From the NCBI RefSeq assembly GCF_947241705.1, contig NC_079262.1, positions 558,001-622,000 on the forward strand: 64,000 bases of DNA, written 5' to 3'. Under the pieces are notes generated by a model, which was given only the letters and a program-made list of their open reading frames with translations, was not told where the DNA came from and ran no database searches. Source of the DNA: Saccharomyces mikatae IFO 1815. Taxonomy: Eukaryota; Ascomycota; Saccharomycetes; Saccharomycetales; Saccharomycetaceae. This document shows positions 28,385-38,590 of this stretch, one piece after another; within the stretch, counting starts at the first letter, position 1, and every line of letters starts with the position of its first letter. The position numbers were made by a program, and so were the translations under genes.

Positions 28385-30583
28385 ATGGGCTTCAGTAATA
28401 GTAAATCAACTAAGAAGCCTTTGCTTTTCGATATTAGACTTAAAAATGTTGACAACGATGTAATTTTACTTAAAGGTCCACCACACGAAGCTCCCTCAGT
28501 GCTTTTATCTGGCTGCATTGTGTTATCCATCAATGAGCCCATGCAGATCAAAAGTATATCATTGAGACTTTTTGGGAAGATACAAATAGATGTACCATTG
28601 GAAAAACGTCAGGAAACTAATTCTTCGTCACTGTCTTCACCTCCGCCGAAGGTTAGAAAGTACAACAAAGTTTTTTACAGTCATGCATGGGATAACGTTA
28701 ACCTCAAGGAATATCTCAGTGGTTCAAAAGGGCAAGCTGGTTCCGTGGGCAGCAGTTCGTCAAGTAATATCTTGGGCATTCACCAACGAGCTCAGTCCAC
28801 AAGTTCCTTGAAGTCTTTAAAGGGTTCCTCCAGGCCCACATCATATACTCTAGATAAGGGAAACTACGATTTTCCATTTAGTGCCATTTTGCCTGGATCG
28901 TTACCAGAGAGTGTAGAATCTTTGCCAAATTGCTTCGTGACATATAGCATGGAATCCGTTATTGAACGTAGCAAACACTATAGTGATTTGATTTGTAGGA
29001 AAAATATGAGAGTTTTAAGAACCATCTCACCTGCTGCGGTAGAGTTATCAGAAACCGTCTGTGTAGATAACTCATGGCCCAACAAAGTGGACTATTCTAT
29101 TTCAGTGCCCAACAAAGCCATAGCCATTGGTTCAGCCACCCCTATCAATATTTCGATCGTCCCTCTTTCGAAAGGTTTAAAACTAGGCTCAATCAGAGTC
29201 GTATTGTTTGAAAAATATCAGTACTGTGATCCTTTTCCTCCAGTAATTTCTGAAGATAGACAGGTGACAGAGCTAACACTTGAAAATCCTTTGTACAGGT
29301 CATCTGAAGAATTCAACGTTGATGGTAACTATGTAGATAACCCTTTTTTTGAGGCCGATCATTCATTCCAAGATAAGTGGGAAATTGATACTATCTTACA
29401 AATCCCAAGTAGTTTATCAAATTGTGTTCAAGATTGCGACATCCGTTCTAACATTAAGGTTCGCCATAAGCTTAAATTTTTCATCATGCTGATTAACCCA
29501 GATGGTCACAAGTCTGAGTTAAGAGCGTCTTTACCCATTCAACTTTTTATTTCGCCATTTGTTGCACTTTCGGTCAAACCTTTATCATCATCCAATCTAT
29601 ATTCACTGTCTGGTGCTACTAACCAAAAAGATGAAAACATGCTACAAGAAGATGAAGAGGAATATCTGTTTTCTAGATCTGCATCCGTCACAGGGTTAGA
29701 ATTAATGGCAGACATGCGTAATGGCACTGCTGTTCCTACTATTTCAGACCTAATGACACCTCCAAATTACGAAATGCATGTATATGATCGCCTTTACAGT
29801 GGCTCTTTTAATCATGCACCTGCTGAAACATCTGGAGCATGTACTCCTTTGGAGAGCGAATGTTCGGCTACAGAGGATCAAGAGCAGGATCTAGAAGATT
29901 TGCGTATAAGATTAACGAAAATTAGAGATCAACGTGAAAACCTGGGGCTACCAGTATCTGCCTCTTCTGCTGCCGTCTCTAGGTCGCTATCCCCACTTTT
30001 AAATGTTCCGGAACAAGAAGGTGGGTTGGATAGAAGCTCACCTCAGAGTTCTATTGGCCTCAATAATAGCTCAGCGTCAGTGGCACATAATAATGTATCA
30101 CCCATTTTGCTTTCAAGGTCCCCAGCAGCAAGTGTTTCAGTCCATGAGGTACTACCGGTACCCTCGGGTTTAAGTTATCTGGAGATCCAAAACATGAACA
30201 AGGTTCCATCGTATGGTAAGGCAATGAAATATGATATCATTGGTGGGGACTTGCCTCCCACCTACCCTTGTGCGATACAAAACGTACAACCAAGAAAGCC
30301 CAGTAGAGTGCATTCTAGGAATTCTTCGGCGACATTATCATCCTCTATACCAACTAGTTTCCATTCTTCTAGTTTTTTGAGCAGCGCAGCTTCTCCTATC
30401 TCGATAATTAATGGTTCCAGAAGTAGTTCCAGCGGGGTGTCTCTTAACACACTCAATGAGTTAACGTCGAAAACGTCAAATAATCCATCCAGTAGTAGTA
30501 TTAAGAGGTCACCCACGAGGCAAAGAGCTAGTTCTCTGGCTGGACTTATGGGAGGGTTTTTATCAAAGGGTAATAAAAGATAG
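28385..30583 (+). CDS. ROG3: Rog3, alpha-arrestin adaptor for the Rsp5 ubiquitin ligase
   Basis: The protein has 732 residues (733 in S. cerevisiae). The arrestin N-domain covers about 15-190 (LFDIRLKNVDNDVILLKGPP, YDFPFSAILPGSLPESVES) and the C-domain about 230-400 (DYSISVPNKAIAIGSATPINI). PY motifs for Rsp5 WW domains are PPNY (about 459) and PPTY (about 622), with a weaker VPSY near 607. The rest is Ser-rich with many possible phosphosites. Rog3 is paralogous to Rod1/Art4 and directs endocytosis of transporters and the pheromone receptor Ste2. Confidence 0.96.
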   Translation: MGFSNSKSTKKPLLFDIRLKNVDNDVILLKGPPHEAPSVLLSGCIVLSINEPMQIKSISLRLFGKIQIDVPLEKRQETNSSSLSSPPPKVRKYNKVFYSHAWDNVNLKEYLSGSKGQAGSVGSSSSSNILGIHQRAQSTSSLKSLKGSSRPTSYTLDKGNYDFPFSAILPGSLPESVESLPNCFVTYSMESVIERSKHYSDLICRKNMRVLRTISPAAVELSETVCVDNSWPNKVDYSISVPNKAIAIGSATPINISIVPLSKGLKLGSIRVVLFEKYQYCDPFPPVISEDRQVTELTLENPLYRSSEEFNVDGNYVDNPFFEADHSFQDKWEIDTILQIPSSLSNCVQDCDIRSNIKVRHKLKFFIMLINPDGHKSELRASLPIQLFISPFVALSVKPLSSSNLYSLSGATNQKDENMLQEDEEEYLFSRSASVTGLELMADMRNGTAVPTISDLMTPPNYEMHVYDRLYSGSFNHAPAETSGACTPLESECSATEDQEQDLEDLRIRLTKIRDQRENLGLPVSASSAAVSRSLSPLLNVPEQEGGLDRSSPQSSIGLNNSSASVAHNNVSPILLSRSPAASVSVHEVLPVPSGLSYLEIQNMNKVPSYGKAMKYDIIGGDLPPTYPCAIQNVQPRKPSRVHSRNSSATLSSSIPTSFHSSSFLSSAASPISIINGSRSSSSGVSLNTLNELTSKTSNNPSSSSIKRSPTRQRASSLAGLMGGFLSKGNKR

Positions 30584-30949
30584 TCGCTAATATTCTTCGG
30601 TTTTGTTTCAGGCCCAGATCATGCATCAAAACTTGTATAACCTCATAGAAAGTGGTGTATATAGCATTCAGGCACTTCAAGAAGTGTCAAAGGTTATTTA
30701 ATAGATACGGTGATTGAAGTATATCGGCATCATTTTTTAAAAATTTCGGTTCGTCATCAGAAACATCAAGGTGGTTCCGTTATTGTATCTCTGCATTGTA
30801 AAGTAAGTAATCCAAAGAAAAAAATCAGTTTCAAGATCCTGATTGTTTTTCTTTTTTGAAACACATATACTCTTCGGTAGGCCTTTTCAAAAATGTGGTG
30901 ACATGATCGCTAATTGACTAAACTACATTATACCACTTCAAAATTTTGT

Positions 30950-30966
30950 TTTGTTTATATTTAGTC
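30950..30966 (+). other. Candidate ARS consensus (ARS607-syntenic origin)
   Basis: TTTGTTTATATTTAGTC matches the extended 17-base ARS consensus (WWWWTTTAYRTTTWGTT) at 15 of 17 positions and the 11-base core at 10 of 11. It lies between ROG3 and PES4, where the early, efficient origin ARS607 maps in S. cerevisiae. Use as an origin here is inferred. Confidence 0.5.
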
Positions 30967-31314
30967 GCTTCGCAAGTAGCTTTCTTAATATAGTGTGAAT
31001 AAAATTAAGGATGAGAAAAGATAACCATTATGAAACAAACCAAAAAAAAAGTCTTATGCTCTTAGTTGGAAGATTATCGGGAAGTACATACGTATTCTTT
31101 TGTCCACAAGAAATAAAAAAACTCAGAACTATACTTATTTCAAAAGAGAATAATTAATTCTCAAGCCAGATTAGTATAACAGTTGTTTCTGTGAAAAGCG
31201 ATAAAGAAACAAAAATAAAAAAAATTCATACATTAAAGGATAATCGATAGAAGATAGTTACTCTGAGCGTGCATTTTTTTTACTTTATCTATGGGTTGTG
31301 ACACAATAATTGTT

Positions 31315-31323
31315 TTTGTGTCG
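31315..31323 (-). promoter_or_regulatory. Candidate Ndt80 middle sporulation element of PES4
   Basis: On the minus strand the bases read GACACAAAA, matching the MSE consensus (gNCRCAAAW), about 230 bases upstream of the PES4 ATG. PES4 acts in meiosis in S. cerevisiae, so Ndt80 control is plausible. Confidence 0.45.
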
Positions 31324-31550
31324 TACCGAAGAAAAAGCCTTGGCACAGAAAGCAAAAATAACAATCTTCTAGCAATAATTTGTGAATTGTAGCAACAACC
31401 AAGATTCCAATTCTGCAGATATTTTACACATTGTTCTTGAAGATTCAAATATACAGGAAAATAATCAAAAATCATTATTCAATAATTGAAAGAACTAATA
31501 ATAACAAGAGGATAACAACCAAAAAAAAAAATTCAAACTAGAAAAGGAAA

Positions 31551-33386
31551 ATGTATTCTATTTCAAACAAAAAACCTTCTATACTCAGTATGGTTCCGCT
31601 GAATATTCTAAAAAATCAAGATCTGAAGGTAAAAACAGAACAAGAAAAGAAAATATCTTTCAACTCTGTAGTGACTCCTATCAGGGCAGAAGACTACCAC
31701 GAAAAAACATCCAGATCTTCAAGTTCAAGCCATTCTGATTCACCAGAATTTTTGAGAATTAGCAACAACAAGTCCAATCACAAAAATGGAAAATTGAAAG
31801 TTTTCGAAAGTAAAAAACTCGTTCCTTTATTTATCGGTGATCTTGATGAAACAGTTACAGAAGAAACTTTGAAAGAAATATTCAAAAAGTATCCTTCTTT
31901 TGTCTCTTCCAAAGTTTGTCTTGATTCGGTAACAAAAAAATCACTAGGCCATGGATATTTGAATTTTGAGGATAAAGAAGAGGCTGAAAAAGCTATGGAA
32001 GAATTAAACTACACCAAGGTTAATGGCAAGGAAATTAGGATTATGCCATCACTGAGAAATACAACATTCAGGAAAAACTTTGGCACCAATGTATTTTTCT
32101 CGAATTTGCCCTTAAATAATCCATTGTTAACAACTAGAGTATTCTATGATACGTTTTCAAGATACGGTAAGATTCTATCATGTAAACTAGACTCAAGGAA
32201 AGATATAGGATTTGTATATTTTGAGGACGAGAAAACCGCAAGAAGTGTGATAAAAATGTACAATAATACCAATTTTTTTGGTAAGAAAATCTTATGTGGA
32301 ATACATTTTGATAAAGAGGTAAGAAGCGTTCCAAATTTTGAAACACAGAAGTCACGATTAGATGCGGAAACAATCATTGAAAAAGAGCAAGCTCTTAATG
32401 AAAAACAATTAAAGGGGAATGATAGACAATCCATGAGTACTCCCTCCTCATCTCAAAATTCAATATTTATTAAAAACTTACCAACAATAACTACAAGAGA
32501 TGATATTCTAAATTTCTTTAGTGAAGTGGGTCCAATCAAGTCAATTTATCTTTCTAATGCCACTAAAGTTAAGTATCTTTGGGCATTTGTTACATATAAA
32601 AGTAATGACGACTCTGAAAAGGCAATCAAGCGCTACAATAACTTTTATTTCAGGGGTAGAAAGCTGTTAGTAACTAGAGCACAGGGCAAGGAAGAAAGAG
32701 CTAAATATATAGAATCTCAAAAAATATCTACACTTTTCCTGGAAAATTTGAGTGCTGTTTGTAATAAGGAATTCCTTAAATACTTGTGTCACCAAGAAAA
32801 CATTAGACCATTCAAAATCCAGATTGATAGATACGATGAAAATTCTTCTACCTATTCTGGTTACATCAAATTTAGAAATTTCGAAGACGCTACCAGAATA
32901 TTTAACTTTTTGAATAGTCGTTTGGTAGGAGGAAGCATTGTCATGACATCTTGGGAAAGGCAGAGTAATTCGTCAAAATATCAAGATGATTATGGAATTT
33001 GCAACTCGCATGCTCCATCGCACCCACAAATTACCCCATATTACCGCTATTCACATACGAATAGTTTAAACTCTTCGCAGGTAAGAGTTCCTTCATCGAT
33101 GAGTAGCAATACAAAATCACTAATAAGAAATAAAAACTTCAATAAAAAAGTTTTGGAAACGTTCGAAAAACAAGTAAGAAGAGGGATAGACTTCATGAGA
33201 TTTCCAAGTGCTACTAGAGAAGAAAATGTACACGGAATAGCTGAGTATATATTTGACACTTATTGGAATCGCGATGTACTAGTCTTGGATAAATTTCTAT
33301 CATTGTTAAATAGTAGCCCTTATCACGAAGGTGTATTCCAAAAACAAATTGAAGAGGCTGCAAACTCATTAGGATTCAAAAGGTGA
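31551..33386 (+). CDS. PES4: Pes4, RNA-binding protein with four RRMs
   Basis: The 611-residue protein has the same length as in S. cerevisiae and is a paralogue of Mip6. Four RRM-type domains are visible: RRM1 about 91-168 (LFIGDLDETVTEETL, GHGYLNFEDKEEAEKA), RRM2 about 180-250 (VFFSNLPLNNPLLT, IGFVYFEDEKTA), RRM3 about 303-375 (IFIKNLPTITTRDDI, WAFVTYKSND) and a divergent RRM4 about 393-470 (LFLENLSAVCNKEF). A C-terminal region (about 540-610) resembles an MLLE/PABC-like helical domain. In S. cerevisiae, Pes4 binds and times translation of meiotic mRNAs; the name comes from suppression of a DNA polymerase epsilon mutant. Confidence 0.96.
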   Translation: MYSISNKKPSILSMVPLNILKNQDLKVKTEQEKKISFNSVVTPIRAEDYHEKTSRSSSSSHSDSPEFLRISNNKSNHKNGKLKVFESKKLVPLFIGDLDETVTEETLKEIFKKYPSFVSSKVCLDSVTKKSLGHGYLNFEDKEEAEKAMEELNYTKVNGKEIRIMPSLRNTTFRKNFGTNVFFSNLPLNNPLLTTRVFYDTFSRYGKILSCKLDSRKDIGFVYFEDEKTARSVIKMYNNTNFFGKKILCGIHFDKEVRSVPNFETQKSRLDAETIIEKEQALNEKQLKGNDRQSMSTPSSSQNSIFIKNLPTITTRDDILNFFSEVGPIKSIYLSNATKVKYLWAFVTYKSNDDSEKAIKRYNNFYFRGRKLLVTRAQGKEERAKYIESQKISTLFLENLSAVCNKEFLKYLCHQENIRPFKIQIDRYDENSSTYSGYIKFRNFEDATRIFNFLNSRLVGGSIVMTSWERQSNSSKYQDDYGICNSHAPSHPQITPYYRYSHTNSLNSSQVRVPSSMSSNTKSLIRNKNFNKKVLETFEKQVRRGIDFMRFPSATREENVHGIAEYIFDTYWNRDVLVLDKFLSLLNSSPYHEGVFQKQIEEAANSLGFKR

Positions 33387-33636
33387 ATACATATTCCATT
33401 AACTAGCTAGAAAAATCGTTTGTTAATTTTTATTTACACTAATTCATTTTTTTTTCTTTATTTTTAAATATTATTATTAAAAATGATTATAATGGAAAAG
33501 ACTTATGAAAAGATAAGCAGCGGGATATCGCCCAATATGTAGAAAATGAAGGCTAACCTCTCAAAGCCATAAAGAGGAGAATATAAGTTCTAAACAAATA
33601 AAGATCTTCATATTTTTAGTTTTTCCCCTGTTTCTT

Positions 33637-35112
33637 TTAAACTAATTCAACGTAGTTTGCTGGGAATATACCTTCTCTACCATTGACTCTCCCAGTCCAC
33701 CAGTCATTTTGAGAATCTGATTTCTTCAAAATTGTGATCACATCACCCTTCCTAAATGGTAAATCTCCGGACTCTTCTCCTGCGAAGCTATATAAGGCCA
33801 CGGCTTTTGGAGAAGAAGTGGATGGGGAAGTTGGAGCAGTAAATCTGCCCTGGCTAGTTTGCGGCGTTGAAGCGGACGAGATCCTAGACTTAGAGAATCT
33901 ATTTGACAGGTCATCAACTTCATGATCTTTTGTTTTATCCCTTCCACTACCACGTCTATAGCTGGAGTCATAATCATCATCATAATCATCATATTCACCA
34001 TCAGCCCAACGTGAATTTCTTGAAGGACGAGTCTTTGACTGCGCGGTGCCTGATCTTCTGTGGCTGGCATAATAACTCGAAGCTCCGGATGGATCATCAA
34101 TTTTACCACCACTCCCGCTACTGATAGTAGGTGCTAGTCTTGAATTCCTTGAATATCCATTGCCATAATCATCGTCCTCATCATCGTCATCGAACGTATA
34201 ACGAGAACCACTTTGGGCTCTTCTTCTTGTGGATCTTGTGTTAGGCCTAGTAGAGGACGCGTCCGTAGAATTGAATGAACTAGGAATGTCATTGTAGTAA
34301 TCATCGTCATCATAATAATCATCGTCATCATCATCGAAACTACCACGGCCACTATTGGAGGATCTATAATTAAAGGCTCTGGACTCTAAAACACGAAACA
34401 AAGGATCAACAGCTGGAGGTGGTCTTATCCTACCAGACAAAATCATTTTTGCGGTACAATTGTCACCATAAAACTTTCTGTTGGCCTCCCTTCTTTCTAT
34501 AATGGCCGATCCTTCTACAGAAATACCCGCAAATAAACCTTTACTCTTGGAATACGCAAAAACGGCAGCCACACCACCGGCAGAGGCTGATGCAGCAGCT
34601 TCTGCACTTCTACCAAGAGGCCCAGCAGAAACAGAAACGTTACCACCTAGAGTGATGGTTCCGAATTCAGAAAATGACTTTACAGCATCTTGAGTATTTA
34701 AAATAAAAACAAAATCAGTCAGTTCTATTCCAACCATCCCACCAGCACCAGCACCAGCCATGGCAATGGCAGATGGAGCTGACCATGTACCATCCTTCAA
34801 TCTCGCGACAATCACACCAGAACCAGCTCTACCGGAAAATAAAAACCCTGCTTTCAAGATCGTTATGATAGCCAACCCTTTTGCTCTTTTCAAAACATCA
34901 GGAGGAATAACCTGATCTGCACCAAAAACTTGGTTTGGTTTGACAAAACTAGCCAGAATCTTTGCAGCTTTTCTTTTTATTGTTTGTTACAAGTTAGTAA
35001 ATAATGGACAAATTAAGGGAGAACTTCCTTACAGTTTTCATAGCCGAACCACGTATATAACATACTTTGTCTCACTCTTTAAGTTTCTAGGAATAGGATT
35101 GTTGATACCCAT
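33637..35112 (-). CDS. LSB3: Lsb3, SYLF-SH3 actin patch protein (one intron)
   Basis: The coding sequence joins exon 1 (35066-35112) to exon 2 (33637-34972) and gives 460 residues (459 in S. cerevisiae). Exon 1 encodes MGINNPIPRNLKSET; the intron has a GTATGT donor, a TACTAAC branch point and an AAG acceptor, and the joined frame continues KKAAKILASFV as in the family. Residues about 20-225 form the SYLF (Ysc84) lipid- and actin-binding domain. A disordered Asp/Tyr/Ser/Arg-rich linker follows, and an SH3 domain closes the protein (KAVALYSFAGEESGDLPF, WWTGR, IFPANYVELV, about 402-460). It binds Las17 at cortical actin patches during endocytosis and is paralogous to YSC84. Confidence 0.95.
34973..35065 (-). 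other. LSB3 intron (93 bases)
   Basis: The donor GTATGT is at 35065-35060, a canonical TACTAAC branch point lies near 34999-34993, and the acceptor AAG ends at 34973. The acceptor is AAG rather than the more usual YAG. Confidence 0.9.
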
Positions 35113-35411
35113 TGTGTGTAATACACCTCTTGCTTTGCTTCCTTTGCTACCTGTGATCCGAAGCCGTTCTAGATTCCTTTGATAGTTTATACTCTTTCAT
35201 GTTGAACTTCCAGATGCGGCCGGGTCGGCGAGCAAACAGGAAGTTGCTACTAAACGAACAACAAAGAACATTTGAGCCACCTGGTATAACGAAGTAACAC
35301 AATCAATTGATTTAGTGTGAAATGCTTCCTCGAGAGGTCATTCAGTTTTACAGAATTGCATAAGTTTTATACGGGAGTTCTTTACATACATTTCAGCTCA
35401 ATGTGACTGAT
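35113..35411. other. LSB3 promoter / HIS2 3' flank
   Basis: No RNA gene or repeat is seen. A GC-rich patch GGCCGGGTCGGCG at about 35219-35231 stands out but matches no site I can name with confidence. Confidence 0.3.
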
Positions 35412-36419
35412 TCAGATATTGGCCCAGAAGGGATCATTAACAAACTCTGAAATGGGTAATCTCTTTATAAATAATCCATTCTGCGATGATTGGCATTCTT
35501 CAAGGTAGCAAATATATTCCAACTGTAGCACGTCCACTATATATTTCTTTACTTTGTCGTAGCACACGCCCACCTGCGCCACACCATGTGCGTCATCACT
35601 TAAAACAAATCTTGATCCGCAATGCTTCTTAACCAGATTGCACAAGGTCTTGCTAGGGTACGGTTCCTCGAGGCCCTTCCTTAGTGCTGACGTATTAATC
35701 TCAATAGCACCACCATAAGAGTCTATAAACTGTAAATTTCTTACGACTGCATCGTGCAGTTCTGGCCATACGCTGATGACGTCTAATGAAGCTACAGGAA
35801 TTCCACTTTCTTCGTTACATTGGCCCGATTTCTGGTTTACCAGCATTTTTGGGGGCAGAAACAATTTGTAAAGGTCAAAGTGACCCACGACTAGGGGCTT
35901 TATGTTCGTGAGCATCTCGTACTGTGATTGGAAGTAAGATAGTAGAAAATCTTTCAGATTGTCGTTGAAAGAATGTAATGAATTGTACCATTGTGTTTGG
36001 TCGAAATCAATAGGAATCCCGTTGACGTGATGGACCGAACCCACACAAAATTTCAAAATATCGCTATTCTCCTTCATGATTCTTTTCGCATATTCGATGT
36101 GGATCTTGTCACAACTTTCAATCTCCATTCCTATAATGAATTGAGTACGTACATCTGGTTTGTCAGTATAACGAGCCTTGATCTCTTGCGCATGACTCAT
36201 GAAATTCTTAAACGATGTTTCTAGCTTGGTAATGATTTCCTCTGGGGTTTTGCCTAATGACAGTTCTTCAGGGTATATGAACTTGCGCTCAATTCTTGGG
36301 ATGTGCTCTGTCAAGCAGTAAGTATGAAAGTTGAGGTTGATAACTTGATTGACTACAGAATCCAAAGGGTCTGTACCGTGTGCACTGTAGTCACCAGAAT
36401 GTGAATGGTGTGAGTGCAT
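35412..36419 (-). CDS. HIS2: His2, histidinol-phosphatase
   Basis: The 335-residue protein has the same length as in S. cerevisiae. It is a PHP-family phosphatase that dephosphorylates histidinol phosphate, the eighth step of histidine synthesis. The metal-binding motifs of the PHP fold are visible: MHSHHSHSGDYS at the N-terminus, YCLTEHIPR (about 35), GMEIES (about 97), SVHHVNG (about 128), VVGHFDLYK (about 177) and LSDDAHGVAQVG (about 275). All the His, Asp and Glu ligands expected at these positions are present. Confidence 0.97.
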   Translation of the reverse strand: MHSHHSHSGDYSAHGTDPLDSVVNQVINLNFHTYCLTEHIPRIERKFIYPEELSLGKTPEEIITKLETSFKNFMSHAQEIKARYTDKPDVRTQFIIGMEIESCDKIHIEYAKRIMKENSDILKFCVGSVHHVNGIPIDFDQTQWYNSLHSFNDNLKDFLLSYFQSQYEMLTNIKPLVVGHFDLYKLFLPPKMLVNQKSGQCNEESGIPVASLDVISVWPELHDAVVRNLQFIDSYGGAIEINTSALRKGLEEPYPSKTLCNLVKKHCGSRFVLSDDAHGVAQVGVCYDKVKKYIVDVLQLEYICYLEECQSSQNGLFIKRLPISEFVNDPFWANI

Positions 36420-36620
36420 GACTTCGAAGCCTTTTGTTCAGTTCTGCGTATACAACCGTTTTGAAACGCTTGTAGGAAGCAGTAAAATTCGTTCCAGAGA
36501 GGAGAGTTCTCACAGACAACTGATATGCATGTACACAAAGTATCACCACTTGAGTTGATGATATCGTATGTCTTAGCAAGTATACAATTTAACAAAAAGA
36601 AAAAAAGATTAAAAAGAAAT

Positions 36621-36693
36621 TGGACGAGTCCGGAATCGAACCGGAGACCTCTCCCATGCTAAGGGAGCGCGCTACCGACTACGCCACACGCCC
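36621..36693 (-). tRNA. tRNA-Ala(AGC)
   Basis: The reverse complement gives a 73-base tRNA with acceptor GGGCGTG / CTCGTCC (one G-U-type pair), anticodon AGC, T-arm GGTTCGATTCC and no intron. A- and T-rich sequence at 36596-36618 provides the Pol III terminator. It matches tA(AGC)F. Confidence 0.96.
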
Positions 36694-36774
36694 AATAATT
36701 AATTGTTAATACTGTTTTCAACTACGAACTCACAAACAAGTATGTATGCAATCATACTGCGTCTCAAGAAAGTT

Positions 36775-37075
36775 TGTTGGGATATGATTTACCTAGTGCC
36801 TATCAATGAGTATTGACATCACTGAAATCTACCACTACGTTATTTGAAGACGACAGAAATAATGAGAAGCCGTCATTGAATTTAGTGGATGTTAAATGGT
36901 AGCATATAAAATGAAAGAAGCAATGGATTTATTATTACGTAAGAATTATCTATTTTCTTTCTGGATTCCCATATTCTCGAGAATAACCTCTAGTATATTA
37001 TATACTCATAATAATAGTGCCTTTAGCAACAGTAAATTCCCAGAAAATACTTCAATGATCATACATTCTTCATTT
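36775..37075 (+). mobile_element. Degenerate solo delta LTR
   Basis: It starts TGTTGGGATATGATT and keeps recognisable delta blocks in order (TTTGAAGACGACAGAAATAATG, TTGAATTTAGTGGA, TTCTCGAGAATAACCTCTAG). It lies 80 bases upstream of tRNA-Ala, the usual Ty1 target zone. The 3' end is approximate. Confidence 0.78.
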
Positions 37076-37103
37076 TGAATGCTTGGAATTCCTGCAACGA
37101 TTT

Positions 37104-37763
37104 CTACACGGATGAATACATGCCTCCTACTTTGTCTTGCAAGCAACCTTCGCAATACATCTCACAATGATGACGATCTATGGGATTTTGGTTGCAGTTG
37201 AAAGATACGTGGAAATTTACCCCAAAAATTGTGAAAGAAAAAAACCCCTGACATGAATTTCGAGTGATTGGAAGGCTTTTTAATGAAGGAAATTTCGTGT
37301 TCTTCCCCAAAAAACCACCATCGTCTTTCTTCTTGTTCGATGAAAACCCTGTTGAAAAATTATTCGAACTCGTGCTATTCAATGTGTGACCCAGAAAACG
37401 CTGTGCGAAGTCTTTGTTAGGACATGTATTGTTCGCCGTGAAACTGTGGTAGTTGTCAGTGCACGACTTATGCAAGTTGATTGCATCTGGTAGTCCCAGA
37501 TTGGTAAAGTCGAAATTCCTTACTGTCCCAGCAGGCCCATCCCAGGGGATTGAAAACAGTTCATTTGCCCTGTGAGTAAGAGAGGTTTTGCCAGCTGATT
37601 CTCTAGAAAAAACCTTCTGTACTAATTCTTTACCGGTAGCATTCTTGTTAAAACCGCTTGAGTTTGATGGCAATGAAGCAACACATGAATGATTAGCCTG
37701 AAGTGCATTCACTGTCACAACCAGTAGGATAGTCGCAATTGCTATTGCGCGGAGCGTCGTCAT
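37104..37763 (-). CDS. ULI1: Uli1 (YFR026C) homologue, secreted Cys-containing protein
   Basis: From the ATG at 37763 the product has 219 residues. It opens with a clear signal peptide (MTTLRAIAIATILLVVTVNA), followed by a Ser/Asn-rich body with several N-glycosylation sequons (NSS, NAT, NNT, NST, NFS) and a C-terminal segment with six Cys residues (about 169-211). An in-frame ATG at 37859 would add 32 residues before the signal. S. cerevisiae ULI1 is induced by the unfolded protein response; I recall its product as about 169 residues, so this copy appears longer. Identification is by position between HIS2 and ECO1. Confidence 0.75.
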   Translation of the reverse strand: MTTLRAIAIATILLVVTVNALQANHSCVASLPSNSSGFNKNATGKELVQKVFSRESAGKTSLTHRANELFSIPWDGPAGTVRNFDFTNLGLPDAINLHKSCTDNYHSFTANNTCPNKDFAQRFLGHTLNSTSSNNFSTGFSSNKKKDDGGFLGKNTKFPSLKSLPITRNSCQGFFSFTIFGVNFHVSFNCNQNPIDRHHCEMYCEGCLQDKVGGMYSSV

Positions 37764-38170
37764 GTCCTCGTTTCTTAGTATCAAAAACTTGAGGCCGGTG
37801 TTAGGCTTCGCACACGACAATCTAGTAAATTCATCCCTACGCAGAGCCCAAACCGCCATTCATATACCATAATCGAATGCAACACGTATACCCTCGAAAA
37901 AAAACATTTCTGTTTTCGGTTCATCATGCAACGTGTGCAAAATCGGCGCATACGGCCAGGCTACTTCTCCATTACAGGGAGCTTTTTCCAATACGAAGCA
38001 CTATGCATAGTTAACTTTTTGTACCTAGCACCGTCACTTTTACGTTGCAAACCTATCTGCCCAAACTATATGTGTATTCGTGTTCAAAACGTCCTCAATA
38101 ATTAACTGGCTCAAGGATTATTCAAACTGCTTCATAAGAAATTGACGAAAAGGGAATGAGGTGTCGTTTC
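37764..38170. other. ULI1 upstream region
   Basis: Presumed ULI1 promoter. An A-run lies at about 37894-37905. No clear unfolded-protein-response element is recognised by eye. Confidence 0.3.
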
Positions 38171-38503
38171 TGAAGAATGTTAGAAGTTTGAGATAATTGT
38201 AGGGATTCCATTTTTGATAAAAAGCAAAATTATTCGATGTCAGAATATACCAGAATTTTTCCTCGAGGATCTAGGAATCCACGAAGGGAATCGATAATTC
38301 AACGTAATGTCGTACTCTTTCATTCTTCTATTTTGGACGTTGTCATTCATTATCCTATTATATTATTAATCCTTACGTTTCAGCTTGCACTAAAATCGAT
38401 GACTGTTTTTAATCATTTATGTGGACTTCTTACCTCGTATATGATAGTTTACTAGTAGCATGCGAACTAACCGCTACATGTCAGTTCGTACTTTCTCCAA
38501 TAA
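38171..38503 (-). mobile_element. Degenerate solo delta LTR
   Basis: About 333 bases on the minus strand, with delta landmarks in order (GAGATAATTGTAGGGATTCCA, CCTCGAGGATCTAGGAATCC, TCATTATCCTATTATATTAT, CGTATATGATAGTTTACTAG). The overall length is that of a full delta despite many substitutions. It lies between ULI1 and ECO1, not next to a tRNA. Confidence 0.8.
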
Positions 38504-38590
38504 CTTCTGTTTATTGCATGTCTAAATCTCTTTTGCGTTGAGTGCTTACTTGAAGGGAGTGGAGTGCATTTTGTAGTAAATTTAACTTCA

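Larger units (their letters stand above)
30584..31550. other. ROG3-PES4 intergenic region (origin-like interval)
   Basis: This nearly 1-kb A/T-rich interval is the position of ARS607 in S. cerevisiae. It contains one good ARS-consensus candidate and, nearer PES4, a mid-sporulation-type element; both are listed separately. No coding frame is convincing. Confidence 0.5.
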
